Assembly: GCA_019115085.1 (NCBI GenBank)
Contig: DXEF01000042.1
Location: 1 to 44,476 of the forward strand
Direction of reading: 5' to 3'
DNA from: Candidatus Agathobaculum pullicola
GTDB taxonomy: Bacteria > Bacillota > Clostridia > Oscillospirales > Butyricicoccaceae
DNA: 44,476 nt
Shown here: piece by piece, positions 31,399 through 40,165 of the stretch
Layout of the letters: each line of letters starts with the position of its first letter
Position numbering within the stretch: position 1 is the stretch's first letter
Notes under the pieces: model-generated
Databases searched by the model: none
What the model was told of the DNA's origin: nothing
What the model saw: only the letters and a program-made list of their open reading frames with translations
Made by a program: the position numbers and the translations under genes

Positions 31399-31428
31399 AG
31401 AGGGCTGTCCTGTGGGGAACGGCCCTCT
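31399..31428 (+). terminator. Terminator after the symporter pseudogene
   Basis: The arms AGAGGGC (31399-31405) and GCCCTCT (31422-31428) flank a 16-base loop that can pair partly further. A short T-rich tail follows. Confidence 0.55.
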
Positions 31429-31501
31429 TCTTTGCACTGTATGGTGGGAAAGGGATTTCGTATAACCATCGGAATATGCAATATTAAAGGAGGCTTTTCG
31501 T

Positions 31502-31906
31502 GTGAAGGAATTATATAAGGGATTAGGACATATTGCAATCTACACTACCGATATGGAAGCGAGCATTGCGTTTTATGAAAAGATTGGCGGCAGCGTCTGC
31601 AAGCGCGACAGTGTACAGGTGTCAGAGGGGGAGAAGAGGCTCGCGCTGGTGGAATTCGGCGGTTTTCTGCTCGAGCTTATCGAGCCGCCGGAAGGCGAGT
31701 TGGTGCCGGCAGGGGAGGGCAGCATTCCGCACTTTGCGGTGTATGTGGATGATTTGGACAAGGTCGCAGCTGCGATTAAGGCAGCGGGAGTAATCTCGTT
31801 TATGACACCGGAGAAAAAAGTGTTGCCGACAACCTTCGGCGGTTTGCAGAACTGGTTTTTTGTCGGTCCGTCCGGTGAACAGATTGAACTGTTGCAAATG
31901 CTTTAA
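31502..31906 (+). CDS. VOC/glyoxalase-family protein
   Basis: This is a 134-residue protein with the vicinal-oxygen-chelate fold. It begins GLGHIAIYTTDMEASIAFYEKIGG. The first half ends with ALVEFGGFLLELIEPPEG and the second half has IPHFAVYVDDLDKVAAAIKAAG and WFFVGPSGEQIELLQ. The metal ligand positions appear as H10 near the start, E in LELIEP, H in PHFAVYV and E in QIELLQ. It may be a lactoylglutathione-lyase or epimerase relative; the substrate is unknown. The start is GTG 31502 with AAAGGAGG at 8-nt spacing. It stands alone between two terminators in a partly decayed region. Confidence 0.8.
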   Translation: MKELYKGLGHIAIYTTDMEASIAFYEKIGGSVCKRDSVQVSEGEKRLALVEFGGFLLELIEPPEGELVPAGEGSIPHFAVYVDDLDKVAAAIKAAGVISFMTPEKKVLPTTFGGLQNWFFVGPSGEQIELLQML

Positions 31907-31947
31907 ACTATGGTTGAAATCTCTTGCGAGAGCATGTGATAAGGAAA

Positions 31948-31986
31948 GAGTGCCTTCGGAGGAATTCCCCGAAGGCGCTCTTTTTT
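31948..31986 (+). terminator. Terminator after the VOC gene
   Basis: A strong stem, GAGTGCCTTCGG paired with CCGAAGGCGCTC (one G-U), is followed by TTTTTT. Read leftward it also lies beyond the end of the iolD relic. Confidence 0.8.
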
Positions 31987-32094
31987 GAGAGTAAAAAACA
32001 GAATAATAGTGAAGAGCTTTGCACAGGGCTCTTGGATTGCCTTGTGCGTAGCCTGTACTGCCGGTTTGGTGGAAACTTTCGCTACGCCGACGCG

Positions 32095-33280
32095 CTACCA
32101 GTTCTCATAACCAGCAGACATCGTCTTAGGCGGAACTTTCATATCAATTACAATGGAAACGGTCTGCTTCTTAGCGTCTTCAATGGCGGCTTTCAGCTCA
32201 TCCATGGTCTTGACGGTGTAGGCCTTGCAGCCATATGCTGCACCGATTGCCGCATAGTCAATCTGGATGACCTTGCCCTTATAGATACCGTTGGTCACGC
32301 CCGGCTCGAGTATGTTCTTCTCGGTGCAGATGGAAGCGTTGCCCTGACCAATTTCGAGGTTATTGATGCAGCCAAAGGAAGCATTGTCAAACAGCATGAC
32401 GTTGATTTTCTTGCCGATTTGGACCGAAGTAATCAGCTCGGAGTGCAGCATGTCGAACGAACCGTCGCCGCACATCGCATAGACTTGCTTGTCCGGGCAA
32501 GCGAGCTTTGCGCCCAGCGCGGAGGCGATTTCGTAACCCATGCAGGAGTAGCCGTACTCCATATGATAGGTGTTGATCTTGGAGGCGCGCCACAGACCCT
32601 GCATGTCGCCCGGCAGAGAGCCGACAGCCGCACAAACAATAGCGTCGTCGTCAATCAGGTGGTTGATGGCACCGAGCACCGTAGTCTGGCACAGCTTGCA
32701 GCCGGTGTCCTCGATGTATTTCTCTACGCAGCTACGGTTGGCGTCGTTGCACACGGGGGTGAAGGAAGCCTTATCGGTGTGGACGCAGTTGTCCAGACGC
32801 TCTATTGCAGTGAACCACTCCTTGCGCGGCGCGGCAACTTCTTCCGCATAAGCGGCATCGGTGTGGTAGCCGATCTTTTTAAGCGCTTCGCCGATGGCGG
32901 TCAGCGTCTCGTTGGCGTCAGCCACAACCGGTGTAGCGTCTATTTTGTGTGCTTGTAACTCGGATGGATTGATGTTGACAAACTTGGCATCCGTACGGTA
33001 CAGACACTTGGAAGCGGTGGTGAAGTCGGTGTAGCGGGTACCGACACCGATGACAACGTCCGCTTCATGGGCCAGCTTGTTGGCCGCGATGCCGCCGATG
33101 GTGCCCAGACCGCCGAGGTTCCGTTCGTGGGTCCATTCAACCGCGCTTTTGCCTGCCTGCGTCCTCGCCAAAGGCGATGCCGAAGTTCTCTGCGAACTGC
33201 TTGAATACCTTGTGCGCTTCTGCGTAGCGAACACCACCGCCGCTGATGAGGAGCGGCTTCTTGGCGGTCAGCACGAAGCG
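32095..33280 (-). pseudogene. iolD: IolD pseudogene, truncated and frameshifted
   Basis: This is the C-terminal two-thirds of a thiamine-diphosphate enzyme that matches IolD (trihydroxycyclohexane-1,2-dione hydrolase, inositol catabolism). Visible parts are [49 protein letters not shown], the cofactor motif CGDGSFDMLHSELITS with FDNASFG, and VPPKTMSAGYENW at the end. One extra G near 33163 splits the frame: one side reads [10 protein letters not shown], the other resumes at [10 protein letters not shown]. Nothing N-terminal to about residue 200 of the family remains; homology stops near 33280, in front of unrelated sequence. No other iol gene is present, so the pathway cannot run from this locus. 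Confidence 0.85.
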
Positions 33281-33424
33281 CTGTCCGGCCTGATGTGGAG
33301 CGTGTTTCCACAAACATATGCAGCATGCGCAGCGGTATGGGAACTCTTTGTCATTTAGCACAAAAATCATCTGAGATATTCTGTCAAATGATGCAACAAA
33401 AATACGATTTTTTGATTTTGTTCT

Positions 33425-33454
33425 TTTACATTTATTCCTGTTTGTGACTATAAT
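33425..33454 (+). promoter_or_regulatory. Promoter of the AraC-family gene
   Basis: TTTACA (33425-33430) and TATAAT (33449-33454) are separated by 18 bases, with the start codon ~80 bases downstream. The surrounding 250 bases hold no gene. Confidence 0.6.
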
Positions 33455-33533
33455 TATAGCAGATAATCATAAAAATGCTTGCAATATCTTCACAAACAAT
33501 AACACTATTTTAAGGAAAATGTGGAGGGATTGG

Positions 33534-34415
33534 ATGGACGAGACAAGGCGGGAGAAGCGGGAACACGGTACGCAGGCGTTTCCCTTCCAGATCTATCCTG
33601 CGCTGGACGGCAGCGAGGCGGATGACAGCGATTTTATTCCCTATCACTGGCATCCCGAACCGGAGATCATCACAGTGGATGCAGGGCGCGTCTCGTTGAC
33701 CATTGCCGACCATGTGTATGAGGGCGAGCACGGGGGCGTGTTTTTCGCTGCGGGAGAGGAGCTTCATGAGATTCGTACGGCGGGACGGGAAAACCAGTTC
33801 CGATCCTTTGTATTCGCGGCGGATTTTTTACAGTTTGCGCGCGCGGATCAGGTGGAAACTAAGCTGCTGGCGCCCCTTGCGGAGGGACGGTTGCGATTGG
33901 AAACCAGCTTGCGTGCAGGCGAGAATGGACAACGGGGGGTACGCGCGTTGCTGGAAAATATTGTGCGTGCCTGTATGGGTCAAGCGCCAGGATACCAGCT
34001 TGCGGTCAAGGCGGCGCTGCTCGGCATTGTGGCGGTGTGCGCACAGGCGGGGCTACTTAGCGGCAGACGAGCGCGGCCGGGAGCGGATTATAAGGCGCGG
34101 CAGCTCAAGGAAATTGTGGGATATCTGGGCGAGCATTTCACAGAGCCGTTGTCGCTGACCATGGCGTCCGCGCGTTTTGGCTTGTCGCCTCAGTATTTCA
34201 GCAGCTTTTTCCGAGAGAATTTCGGACGAGTGTTCACGCAGCATATCAATTCTCTGCGTATTGAGCAAGCGGCACGTCTGCTGCGTGAAAGCGATCTTCC
34301 GGTGATGGAGGTCGGTTTTTATGTCGGATTTGATAATTTCAGCTACTTTATCAAGCGGTTTCGCGCAGTATACGGTGTTTCCCCCTCAAACTACCGAAAG
34401 AATAGTCTGGCATAA
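33534..34415 (+). CDS. AraC-family transcriptional regulator
   Basis: This is a 293-residue regulator. The N-terminal cupin-like sensor domain includes PYHWHPEPEIITVDAG, GGVFFAAGEELHEIR and FRSFVFAADFL. The two C-terminal helix-turn-helix units (about residues 195-290) read LSLTMASARFGLSPQYFSSFF and MEVGFYVGFDNFSYFIKRFRAVYGVSPSNYR. Such proteins usually activate sugar-use genes. It lies divergent from the iolD relic, so its former target may have been that operon. ATG 33534 has GGAGGG at 6-nt spacing. It appears intact although the neighbour is dead. Confidence 0.9.
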   Translation: MDETRREKREHGTQAFPFQIYPALDGSEADDSDFIPYHWHPEPEIITVDAGRVSLTIADHVYEGEHGGVFFAAGEELHEIRTAGRENQFRSFVFAADFLQFARADQVETKLLAPLAEGRLRLETSLRAGENGQRGVRALLENIVRACMGQAPGYQLAVKAALLGIVAVCAQAGLLSGRRARPGADYKARQLKEIVGYLGEHFTEPLSLTMASARFGLSPQYFSSFFRENFGRVFTQHINSLRIEQAARLLRESDLPVMEVGFYVGFDNFSYFIKRFRAVYGVSPSNYRKNSLA

Positions 34416-34429
34416 TATCGGGAAATGAA

Positions 34430-34466
34430 AACAGGAGGCTTCGGATATCATCCGAAGCCTCCTGTT
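34430..34466. terminator. Bidirectional hairpin between the AraC and DeoR genes
   Basis: Perfect 16-bp arms (34430-34445 and 34451-34466) enclose a 5-base loop. The flanks are only weakly T-rich, more so leftward. Confidence 0.7.
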
Positions 34467-34501
34467 CATTGTGTGGTAGTGAAAAGGTGGTGCCGCTGTG
34501 G

Positions 34502-35272
34502 TCATTCAAACCGAAGTTTGACGTTTTCCCGCCGACACAGGTCGACATATTCCCTCGGCGGTTCACGGTCGGTGATAAAGGCGGTCAAATCCTTGAGATG
34601 GCAGAAGGTAACAATGGCCTCCTTGCCGATTTTGGAGGAGTCGACCATGCCGTAAATCATGTCCGCGCGATGAACAACCGCGCGCTTAATCTCCGCCTCG
34701 AGAAAGGTCGTGTTGGTCATGCCGGCAGTCAGCGATACACCGGTTGCGCCCATGAATGCCTTGTTGATGCGCATGGCGCTGAGCGACTCAATTGTGGACA
34801 GGCCGACGAACGAGTCGGTTGTCGGGCTATAGATGCCGCCAAGCGAAATAAGGTTTAGATTATCGTATTTAGATGCCTCGCTGAGCGCACCGAGCGAATG
34901 TGTGATGATGGTGATACGCTTTTTGGCGACAAGGAAACGCAGCAGACACAATGTCGTCGTGCCGGAGTCGATAAAAATGGTGTCGCCGTCGGCGACCTCC
35001 TCAGCGGCCAATCGGCCGATGAGAGATTTGTCAATCGGATTGAGTCCGGAACGAATGGGCGTCGGCACGGCACCGGAGGGAACGGTGGCAGTAACGCCGC
35101 CGTATACCTTGGTGATATGCCCGCGCGCCTCAAGCTCATTTAAATCGCGGCGGATGGTGTTCTTGGAAACACCGAAAACCTCACATAATTCATCAATGCT
35201 GACGGTTTCGCGTGAAATAACATATTGTTCAATCGAATTGAGACGGCTGACTTTCATCTTCCTTTTCCCCAT
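34502..35272 (-). CDS. DeoR/GlpR-family transcriptional regulator (IolR-like)
   Basis: This is a 256-residue repressor. The N-terminal winged helix-turn-helix (about 10-65) reads VSIDELCEVFGVSKNTIRRDLNELEARG, followed by the KVYGG turn common to DeoR proteins. The C-terminal sugar-phosphate-binding domain contains DTIFIDSGTTTLCLLRFL and TDSFVGLSTIESLSAMRINKAFMGATGVS. It should bind a phosphorylated sugar as inducer. Its place between the iolD relic and the transketolase genes suggests it controlled polyol or pentose use. A start five codons later is possible. Likely boxes TAGACA and TAAACT lie upstream on the minus strand. Confidence 0.88.
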   Translation of the reverse strand: MGKRKMKVSRLNSIEQYVISRETVSIDELCEVFGVSKNTIRRDLNELEARGHITKVYGGVTATVPSGAVPTPIRSGLNPIDKSLIGRLAAEEVADGDTIFIDSGTTTLCLLRFLVAKKRITIITHSLGALSEASKYDNLNLISLGGIYSPTTDSFVGLSTIESLSAMRINKAFMGATGVSLTAGMTNTTFLEAEIKRAVVHRADMIYGMVDSSKIGKEAIVTFCHLKDLTAFITDREPPREYVDLCRRENVKLRFE

Positions 35273-35796
35273 TCTTACCCGGAAATTAACCAGAATAATT
35301 TTTTATAGTTTATCAAAAAATGAATAAATTGTCTACTGTTAAAAAAATGACGGAAATGGGCAAATGTATTTTATTCTTATAAATTATTATATGCGTGTGC
35401 GTGAACGCATAAATATTATTGACATTTAAAAGAAAAATTTAAATTATAAATATTTCTTGGTGGAAATAAGATGGTTGTTTTTTGGTCATATCTATCAAGT
35501 GGGCGGATAGGCTGGGGAATCACGGGTGCAGCGACAATTCCGAGATGAATACTCAAGAAAATACAGAAACACAACCAATATATAACAAATATGTTGTAAG
35601 AAATGACAGTATTTCTATAAAATATACCGAAAAGTACAAAACAAGGGATGGAATTTTTGTGAACAAATGTGTGAATTCTGGTTGAAAATTGGGTAGCTTG
35701 GTGATACACTGTAATCATTGTACAGCGGTCAGCCGCCGCTGTTGCCGGAACCTGTTCCGTGGAGAGAAAATATTTTGAATTAGGCAGGTGTATGCA
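35273..35796. other. Divergent control region between the DeoR and transketolase genes
   Basis: No convincing gene is present in these ~520 AT-rich bases. There is an inverted repeat TATGCGT/ACGCATA (35390-35396 and 35405-35411), a plausible operator. The promoter for the transketolase genes (35682-35710) lies further on. Two small hairpins are in the leader, ACAGCGG/CCGCTGT (35722-35742) and CGGAAC/GTTCCG (35746-35759). Confidence 0.5.
35682..35710 (+). promoter_or_regulatory. Promoter of the transketolase operon
   Basis: TTGAAA (35682-35687) and TACACT (35705-35710) are separated by exactly 17 bases, ~85 bases upstream of the first transketolase gene. Confidence 0.6.
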
Positions 35797-36648
35797 ATGC
35801 AGAAAGCAGAAAAGATGCAGGAGCTTCGCGTATTTGCGCAGGAAATCCGTCTGGAAACCCTGAAAACCATCGGCTCTCTCGGCTTTGGCCATGTGGGCGG
35901 TTCAATGTCCATCATTGACGCGCTGGCCGTTCTGTATGGTGACGTTATGAAGATTGATCCGAAGAACCCCCGCTGGGAGGATCGCGACTGGTGCGTGCTG
36001 TCCAAGGGTCATGCTGGCCCGGCGATGTACGCTACTCTTGGACTGAAGGGCTTCTATCCGATAGAGGATGCCTACACGCTGAACCAGCCGCACACCAACT
36101 TCCCGTCGCATACCGACCGCACCAAGACCCCCGGCGTTGACCTGACCACCGGTTCGCTCGGCCAGGGCATGTCCACCGCCACTGGCGCGGCGCTTGGCAA
36201 CAAGATCGACGACCGCGATAACCACGTATTTGTTTTCGTTGGCGACGGCGAAGCGGATGAGGGCCAGATTTGGGAAGGCGCTCAGTTCGCCGTACATTAC
36301 CAGTTGGACAATCTGGTTTGCTTCGTCGATGATAACAAGTATCAGCTCGACGGTGCGTGCGAAAAAGTCATGAAGCATGCCAAGGGCATCGGCACCAAGT
36401 TTGCAGCGTTCGGCTGGAACGTAGTCGAGTGTGAAGACGGCAACGATGTCGAGCAGATTTACGACGCGATCCAGACCGCTTACGCGACCAAGGGCGTTCC
36501 GACCTGCATTGTGCTCCATACGGTCAAGGGCAAGGGCGCGACCTTTGCCGACGGTACGGGCGCGCATTCTTCTCAGCCGTCCAAGGAGCAGTGGGATGAA
36601 GCCATTGCTTATGCTGAGAAGCAGCTCGCCGAGATCAAGGCACAGTAA
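35797..36648 (+). CDS. Transketolase, N-terminal (TPP pyrophosphate-binding) subunit
   Basis: This is a 283-residue half-transketolase. It has GFGHVGGSMSIIDALAVLYGD and VLSKGHAGPAMYATL. The TPP/Mg2+ motif GDGEADEGQIWEGAQFA lies near residues 150-166, followed by DDNKYQLDGA. With the C-terminal subunit downstream it moves two-carbon units between sugar phosphates in the pentose phosphate pathway. Split transketolases are common in anaerobes and often belong to specific sugar operons. ATG 35797 has AGGCAGGTG upstream; a GTG nine bases earlier is possible. It is probably controlled by the divergent DeoR-type gene. Confidence 0.93.
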   Translation: MQKAEKMQELRVFAQEIRLETLKTIGSLGFGHVGGSMSIIDALAVLYGDVMKIDPKNPRWEDRDWCVLSKGHAGPAMYATLGLKGFYPIEDAYTLNQPHTNFPSHTDRTKTPGVDLTTGSLGQGMSTATGAALGNKIDDRDNHVFVFVGDGEADEGQIWEGAQFAVHYQLDNLVCFVDDNKYQLDGACEKVMKHAKGIGTKFAAFGWNVVECEDGNDVEQIYDAIQTAYATKGVPTCIVLHTVKGKGATFADGTGAHSSQPSKEQWDEAIAYAEKQLAEIKAQ

Positions 36649-36662
36649 GGGAGGGTACGAAT

Positions 36663-37628
36663 ATGAGCTTTACTTTGATTGGCAAACACGAAAAGGATTC
36701 TCGTGCAAACCGCGACGCTTATATTAACGCGATGCTCGAGATGATGGAAAAAGACCCGTCGGTGATACATGTTGACTGCGATCTTGAGAACTGCATCAAC
36801 ACCGGCAAGCTGGCTAAGGCTTATCCGGAGCGCACTATTAACGCGGGTATTGCGGAAGCCAACGCAGTAGGTGTTTCCGCCGGTCTGTGCGCAACAGGCA
36901 AGACCGTATTTGTGCACTCTTTCGGCTGCTTTGCTTCCCGTCGTGTATTTGATCAGGCCTTCATGAGCGCGGCTTATGCTAAGCTCCCGGTCCATATCGT
37001 CGGTTCCGACCCCGGCGTGTGTGCGGCGTATAACGGCGGCACCCATATGCCGTTTGAAGACTGTGCACTGTACCTGTCCATCCCGGACGCGGTTGTCATC
37101 GAGCCGGCTGACTACGCGCAGACCAACTGCCTGACCAAAAAGCTGGCCGCTTCCGGTAAGTTCTCTTATATGCGTATGGTTCGCAAGGCCTTTATCACCA
37201 TTTACGCAGACGGCTCGGATTTCGAAATCGGCAAGGGTGTTACGCTGAAAGAGGGCAAGGATGTTGCCATCATCGCTTCCGGCATCATGGTGGATGAGGC
37301 GCTCAAGGCACAGGAGGAGCTGGCCGCTGAGGGCATCTCTGCAAAGGTAATCGACATGTTCACATGGAAGCCGCTCGATGAGCAGCTTATCATCGACTCC
37401 GCCAAGGAGTGCGGCGCAATTGTAACCGCTGAGAACCATCAGGTTACGTGCGGCCTTGGCTCTGCGATTGCCAATGTTGTTATCCAGAACTGCCCGGTTC
37501 CGATGGAGATGGTCGGCGTTGAGGATCGCTTCGGACAGGTTGGCGCGGAGAGCTTCCTGCGTGAGGAATACGGCCTGACCACAGCGCATATCGTTGAGTC
37601 TGCCAAGAAGGCAATTTCCCGCAAGTAA
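36663..37628 (+). CDS. Transketolase, C-terminal subunit
   Basis: This is a 321-residue partner of the upstream subunit. It supplies the pyrimidine-binding and C-terminal domains. It begins TLIGKHEKDSRANRDAYINA and contains INAGIAEANAVGVSAGLCATGKTVFVHSF with the catalytic Glu of TPP activation. DVAIIASGIMVDEALKA and TAENHQVTCGLGSAIA are seen in the C-terminal domain. It starts 14 bases after the first subunit behind GGGAGGG, so they form one operon. A terminator follows directly. Confidence 0.93.
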   Translation: MSFTLIGKHEKDSRANRDAYINAMLEMMEKDPSVIHVDCDLENCINTGKLAKAYPERTINAGIAEANAVGVSAGLCATGKTVFVHSFGCFASRRVFDQAFMSAAYAKLPVHIVGSDPGVCAAYNGGTHMPFEDCALYLSIPDAVVIEPADYAQTNCLTKKLAASGKFSYMRMVRKAFITIYADGSDFEIGKGVTLKEGKDVAIIASGIMVDEALKAQEELAAEGISAKVIDMFTWKPLDEQLIIDSAKECGAIVTAENHQVTCGLGSAIANVVIQNCPVPMEMVGVEDRFGQVGAESFLREEYGLTTAHIVESAKKAISRK

Positions 37629-37645
37629 TCCCAAACAAAGCTCAG

Positions 37646-37672
37646 GCGCGCTGCTGATGCAGCGCGCTTTTT
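37646..37672 (+). terminator. Terminator of the transketolase operon
   Basis: A perfect 9-bp GC stem (GCGCGCTGC, 37646-37654, with 37659-37667) has a TGAT loop and a five-T tail. Confidence 0.88.
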
Positions 37673-37774
37673 CTGACTTGCGGGTTTGGCCATTCTGCCT
37701 CTATGCAGAAGGGTTATTTTGCGGTAAACTGATATTCAAGAAAATTTATACACGAAGCTGATGGAGGAAATAAC

Positions 37775-38947
37775 ATGGATCTGAAAGAGCGCGCGCTTAA
37801 GGCGCATGAGCAGTGGGGCGGTAAGATTGAGGTTGTTGCACGCTGCGAGGTCAACAGCAAACAAGATCTTTCGATTGCTTATACGCCGGGAGTGGCCGAG
37901 CCGTGCCTGAAAATTAAGGACGATCCGTCCTTAAGCTACACCTATACCCGGCGGCACAATCTGGTTGCCGTTATCACGGACGGCACGGCAGTGCTGGGCC
38001 TTGGCGACATCGGTCCGGAGGCTGGTATGCCGGTTATGGAGGGTAAGTGCGCGCTGTTCAAGGCCTTTGCGGATGTGGATGCGTTCCCGCTTTGTGTCAA
38101 GAGCAAGGACGTGGATGAGATCGTGCGCACGATTGAGCTGATCTCCGGCTCGTTCGGCGGCATCAATCTGGAGGACATCGCCGCGCCGCGCTGCTTTGAG
38201 ATTGAGCGCAAGCTCAAGGAGGTATGTGATATTCCGGTGTTCCACGACGACCAGCACGGCACGGCGGTCTGCTGCGGTGCGGCGCTTATCAACGCCTGCC
38301 GCCTGACCGGCCGCAAGGTGGAGGACATCAAGATGGTGGTCAACGGCTGCGGCGCGGCTGCGATCGCCGTGACCAAATTCTTGATGTTCCTCGGCATTCA
38401 AGACGTGACCATGGTCGAGCGGTTTGGCATCGTCTGTGAGGGAGATGAGCGGCTCAATCCCGCGCAGGCTGAGATGGCGAAGGTCACCAACCGCAGCCAT
38501 ATGACCGGCACGCTGGAGGATGCCATCAAGGGTGCGGATGTATTCTTCGGTATGTCGGCGCCGCAGGTGCTGACCAGCGAAATGGTTGCTACCATGGCGG
38601 AAAATCCGATGGTGTTTGCCATGGCCAATCCCGTGCCGGAAATCTGGCCGGAGGATGCCAAAAAGGGCGGCGCAGCGGTCGTGGGCACCGGTCGGTCGGA
38701 TTATCCCAATCAGATTAACAATGTGCTGGCGTTCCCGGGTATCTTCCGCGGTGCGCTGGATGTGCGCGCCAGCGACATCAATGAGGAAATGAAGCTCGCC
38801 GCGGCCAAAGCGATTGCCTTCTGCGTATCGGATGAGGAGCTGACTGCGGAATATATCATGCCGATGGCGTTTGACGAAAAGGTCATCCGCGCGGTTGCGG
38901 ACGCGGTTGCGCAAGCGGCGCGCGACTCGGGTGTAGCGCGTATTTGA
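37775..38947 (+). CDS. NAD(P)-dependent malic enzyme
   Basis: This is a 390-residue malic enzyme that decarboxylates malate to pyruvate, giving NAD(P)H. Markers are LSIAYTPGVAEPC (active-site Tyr region), LVAVITDGTAVLGLGDIGPEAGMPVMEGKCALFKAF (Lys region), DIAAPRCFEIE, FHDDQHGTA, and the nucleotide loop VNGCGAAAIA. The end has TGRSDYPNQINNVLAFPGIFRGALD. The length matches the short bacterial class without the phosphotransacetylase tail. The loop has GCGAAA where GAGAAG is usual. ATG 37775 follows GGAGG. A small inverted repeat TTCTGC/GCAGAA lies upstream at 37693-37710. It appears monocistronic. Confidence 0.93.
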   Translation: MDLKERALKAHEQWGGKIEVVARCEVNSKQDLSIAYTPGVAEPCLKIKDDPSLSYTYTRRHNLVAVITDGTAVLGLGDIGPEAGMPVMEGKCALFKAFADVDAFPLCVKSKDVDEIVRTIELISGSFGGINLEDIAAPRCFEIERKLKEVCDIPVFHDDQHGTAVCCGAALINACRLTGRKVEDIKMVVNGCGAAAIAVTKFLMFLGIQDVTMVERFGIVCEGDERLNPAQAEMAKVTNRSHMTGTLEDAIKGADVFFGMSAPQVLTSEMVATMAENPMVFAMANPVPEIWPEDAKKGGAAVVGTGRSDYPNQINNVLAFPGIFRGALDVRASDINEEMKLAAAKAIAFCVSDEELTAEYIMPMAFDEKVIRAVADAVAQAARDSGVARI

Positions 38948-39138
38948 CAGGCGGAACGGTGAGAAAACAGGGCGTTGTGTGCTCGCGCACGTCAGAGCCG
39001 TAATTCACTAAAAAAGTTTTTTGAACAGGATATTTCTGTGCAAAAAGTGCGGTTGATTTTTAGGAAATAGTTGAGTACTACAAGGATGGTAACGGCGCAT
39101 GCGGTATAATGGATGAAAACGAAGTAAATAACACATGA

Positions 39139-39234
39139 TTAAATCCGAGCAAAGTGAAGCTGGGCATCTGCTCGACTGACTGGTCCAATGACAATATGTG
39201 GGATATGGGCGGTGAAGTCGTTCTTAAGAAGTAA
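39139..39234 (+). pseudogene. C-terminal remnant of an unidentified gene
   Basis: The frame reads KVKLGICSTDWSNDNMWDMG and then GEVVLKK before TAA at 39232. It reads like the end of a real protein and sits at the usual distance before a strong terminator, but stops upstream prevent any start. I do not recognise the family. It is probably what is left of a deleted gene. Confidence 0.35.
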
Positions 39235-39250
39235 AAGCATATATAAACAG

Positions 39251-39284
39251 AAAAATCCCGCTCTGTTTGGAGCGGGATTTTTTT
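39251..39284 (+). terminator. Strong terminator upstream of pyrH
   Basis: Perfect 13-bp arms AAAAATCCCGCTC (39251-39263) and its complement (39270-39282) have a 6-base loop and a T-rich tail. Confidence 0.88.
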
Positions 39285-39376
39285 ACATTGGAAGGAATAT
39301 GGGCAGAGTAAGTGTGCGGACTCACACGATATGTGGTGCAGTTGTGCATAAATTGTAAAATCCATAGCGAAACCCT

Positions 39377-39405
39377 TTGCAAAAAAGGCGTTTATAGGGT
39401 AGAAT
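39377..39405 (+). promoter_or_regulatory. Promoter of the pyrH operon
   Basis: TTGCAA (39377-39382) and TAGAAT (39400-39405) are separated by 17 bases. The pyrH start is 35 bases downstream. Confidence 0.6.
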
Positions 39406-39439
39406 AGAAAACGGGAAAATGAAGCAAGGAGTGTGGAGC

Positions 39440-40165
39440 ATGGAAACACAGAGATATAAACGCGTTCTCATAAAAATCAGCGGTGAAGCACTGGCTGGGG
39501 ACAAGCATTTCGGCCTGAATTTCGATGTGATTGGCCCTGTATGTGATGTGATAAAAAAATGCAACGAAGAGGGCTGCGAGATCGGTATTGTAGTCGGCGG
39601 TGGTAATTTCTGGCGCGGCGTCAAGGACGGCGGCGGTAAGATGGAGCGTACGCGCGCCGATCACATGGGCATGCTGGCGACGACCATCAATGCGCTGGCG
39701 CTGGCTGATGCGCTTGAGCAGCGCGGCGTGCCGGTACGTGTGCAGACCGCAATTGAGATGAATCGCATTGCCGAGCCGTATATTCGGCAGCGCGCGACGC
39801 GCCATCTGGAAAAGGGGCGCGTGGTCATCTTCGGCTGCGGTACGGGCAACCCCTTCTTCTCAACCGATACCGCGGCGGTGCTGCGTGCGGCCGAAATCGG
39901 CGCGGAAGTCATTTTGCTGGCCAAAAACGTCGACGGCGTATATGATTCCGATCCGGCGAAAAATCCTGATGCGAAGAAGTATGACCGCCTGACGTATATG
40001 GACGTGCTCAATCAGGGCCTCGGTGTAATGGATACGACCGCGACCTCGCTTTCCATGGATAACCACATTCCGATTTTGGTATTTGCACTTTCCGATCCGG
40101 AAAATATTTATCGTGCAGTCAACGGCGAAAAAATTGGCACGATTGTAGAGGAGGACAAATCATGA
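39440..40165 (+). CDS. pyrH: UMP kinase
   Basis: This is a 241-residue amino-acid-kinase-fold enzyme that makes UDP from UMP. It shows [65 protein letters not shown] and [15 protein letters not shown], all standard for bacterial PyrH. ATG 39440 was chosen because AAGGAG lies 8 bases upstream; a start 7 codons earlier would place that site inside the gene. It overlaps frr by 4 bases. This pair is nearly universal in bacteria, usually after rpsB and tsf, which are not in the window. Confidence 0.95.
   Translation: METQRYKRVLIKISGEALAGDKHFGLNFDVIGPVCDVIKKCNEEGCEIGIVVGGGNFWRGVKDGGGKMERTRADHMGMLATTINALALADALEQRGVPVRVQTAIEMNRIAEPYIRQRATRHLEKGRVVIFGCGTGNPFFSTDTAAVLRAAEIGAEVILLAKNVDGVYDSDPAKNPDAKKYDRLTYMDVLNQGLGVMDTTATSLSMDNHIPILVFALSDPENIYRAVNGEKIGTIVEEDKS

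Larger units (their letters stand above)
38948..39376. other. Intergenic region with a gene remnant and terminator
   Basis: No intact gene lies in this ~430-base gap. A 31-codon C-terminal remnant (39139-39234) is followed by a strong terminator (39251-39282). No clear terminator was seen directly after the malic enzyme. Confidence 0.5.

Noticed and set aside
35482-35685. A 67-codon frame in the AT-rich gap before the transketolase genes
   Set aside because: It lacks a ribosome binding site and a protein-like composition, and it lies in a probable control region.
36609-37634. A 341-codon minus-strand frame opposite the transketolase C-terminal gene
   Set aside because: It is antisense to a gene with clear transketolase motifs and has no motifs of its own.
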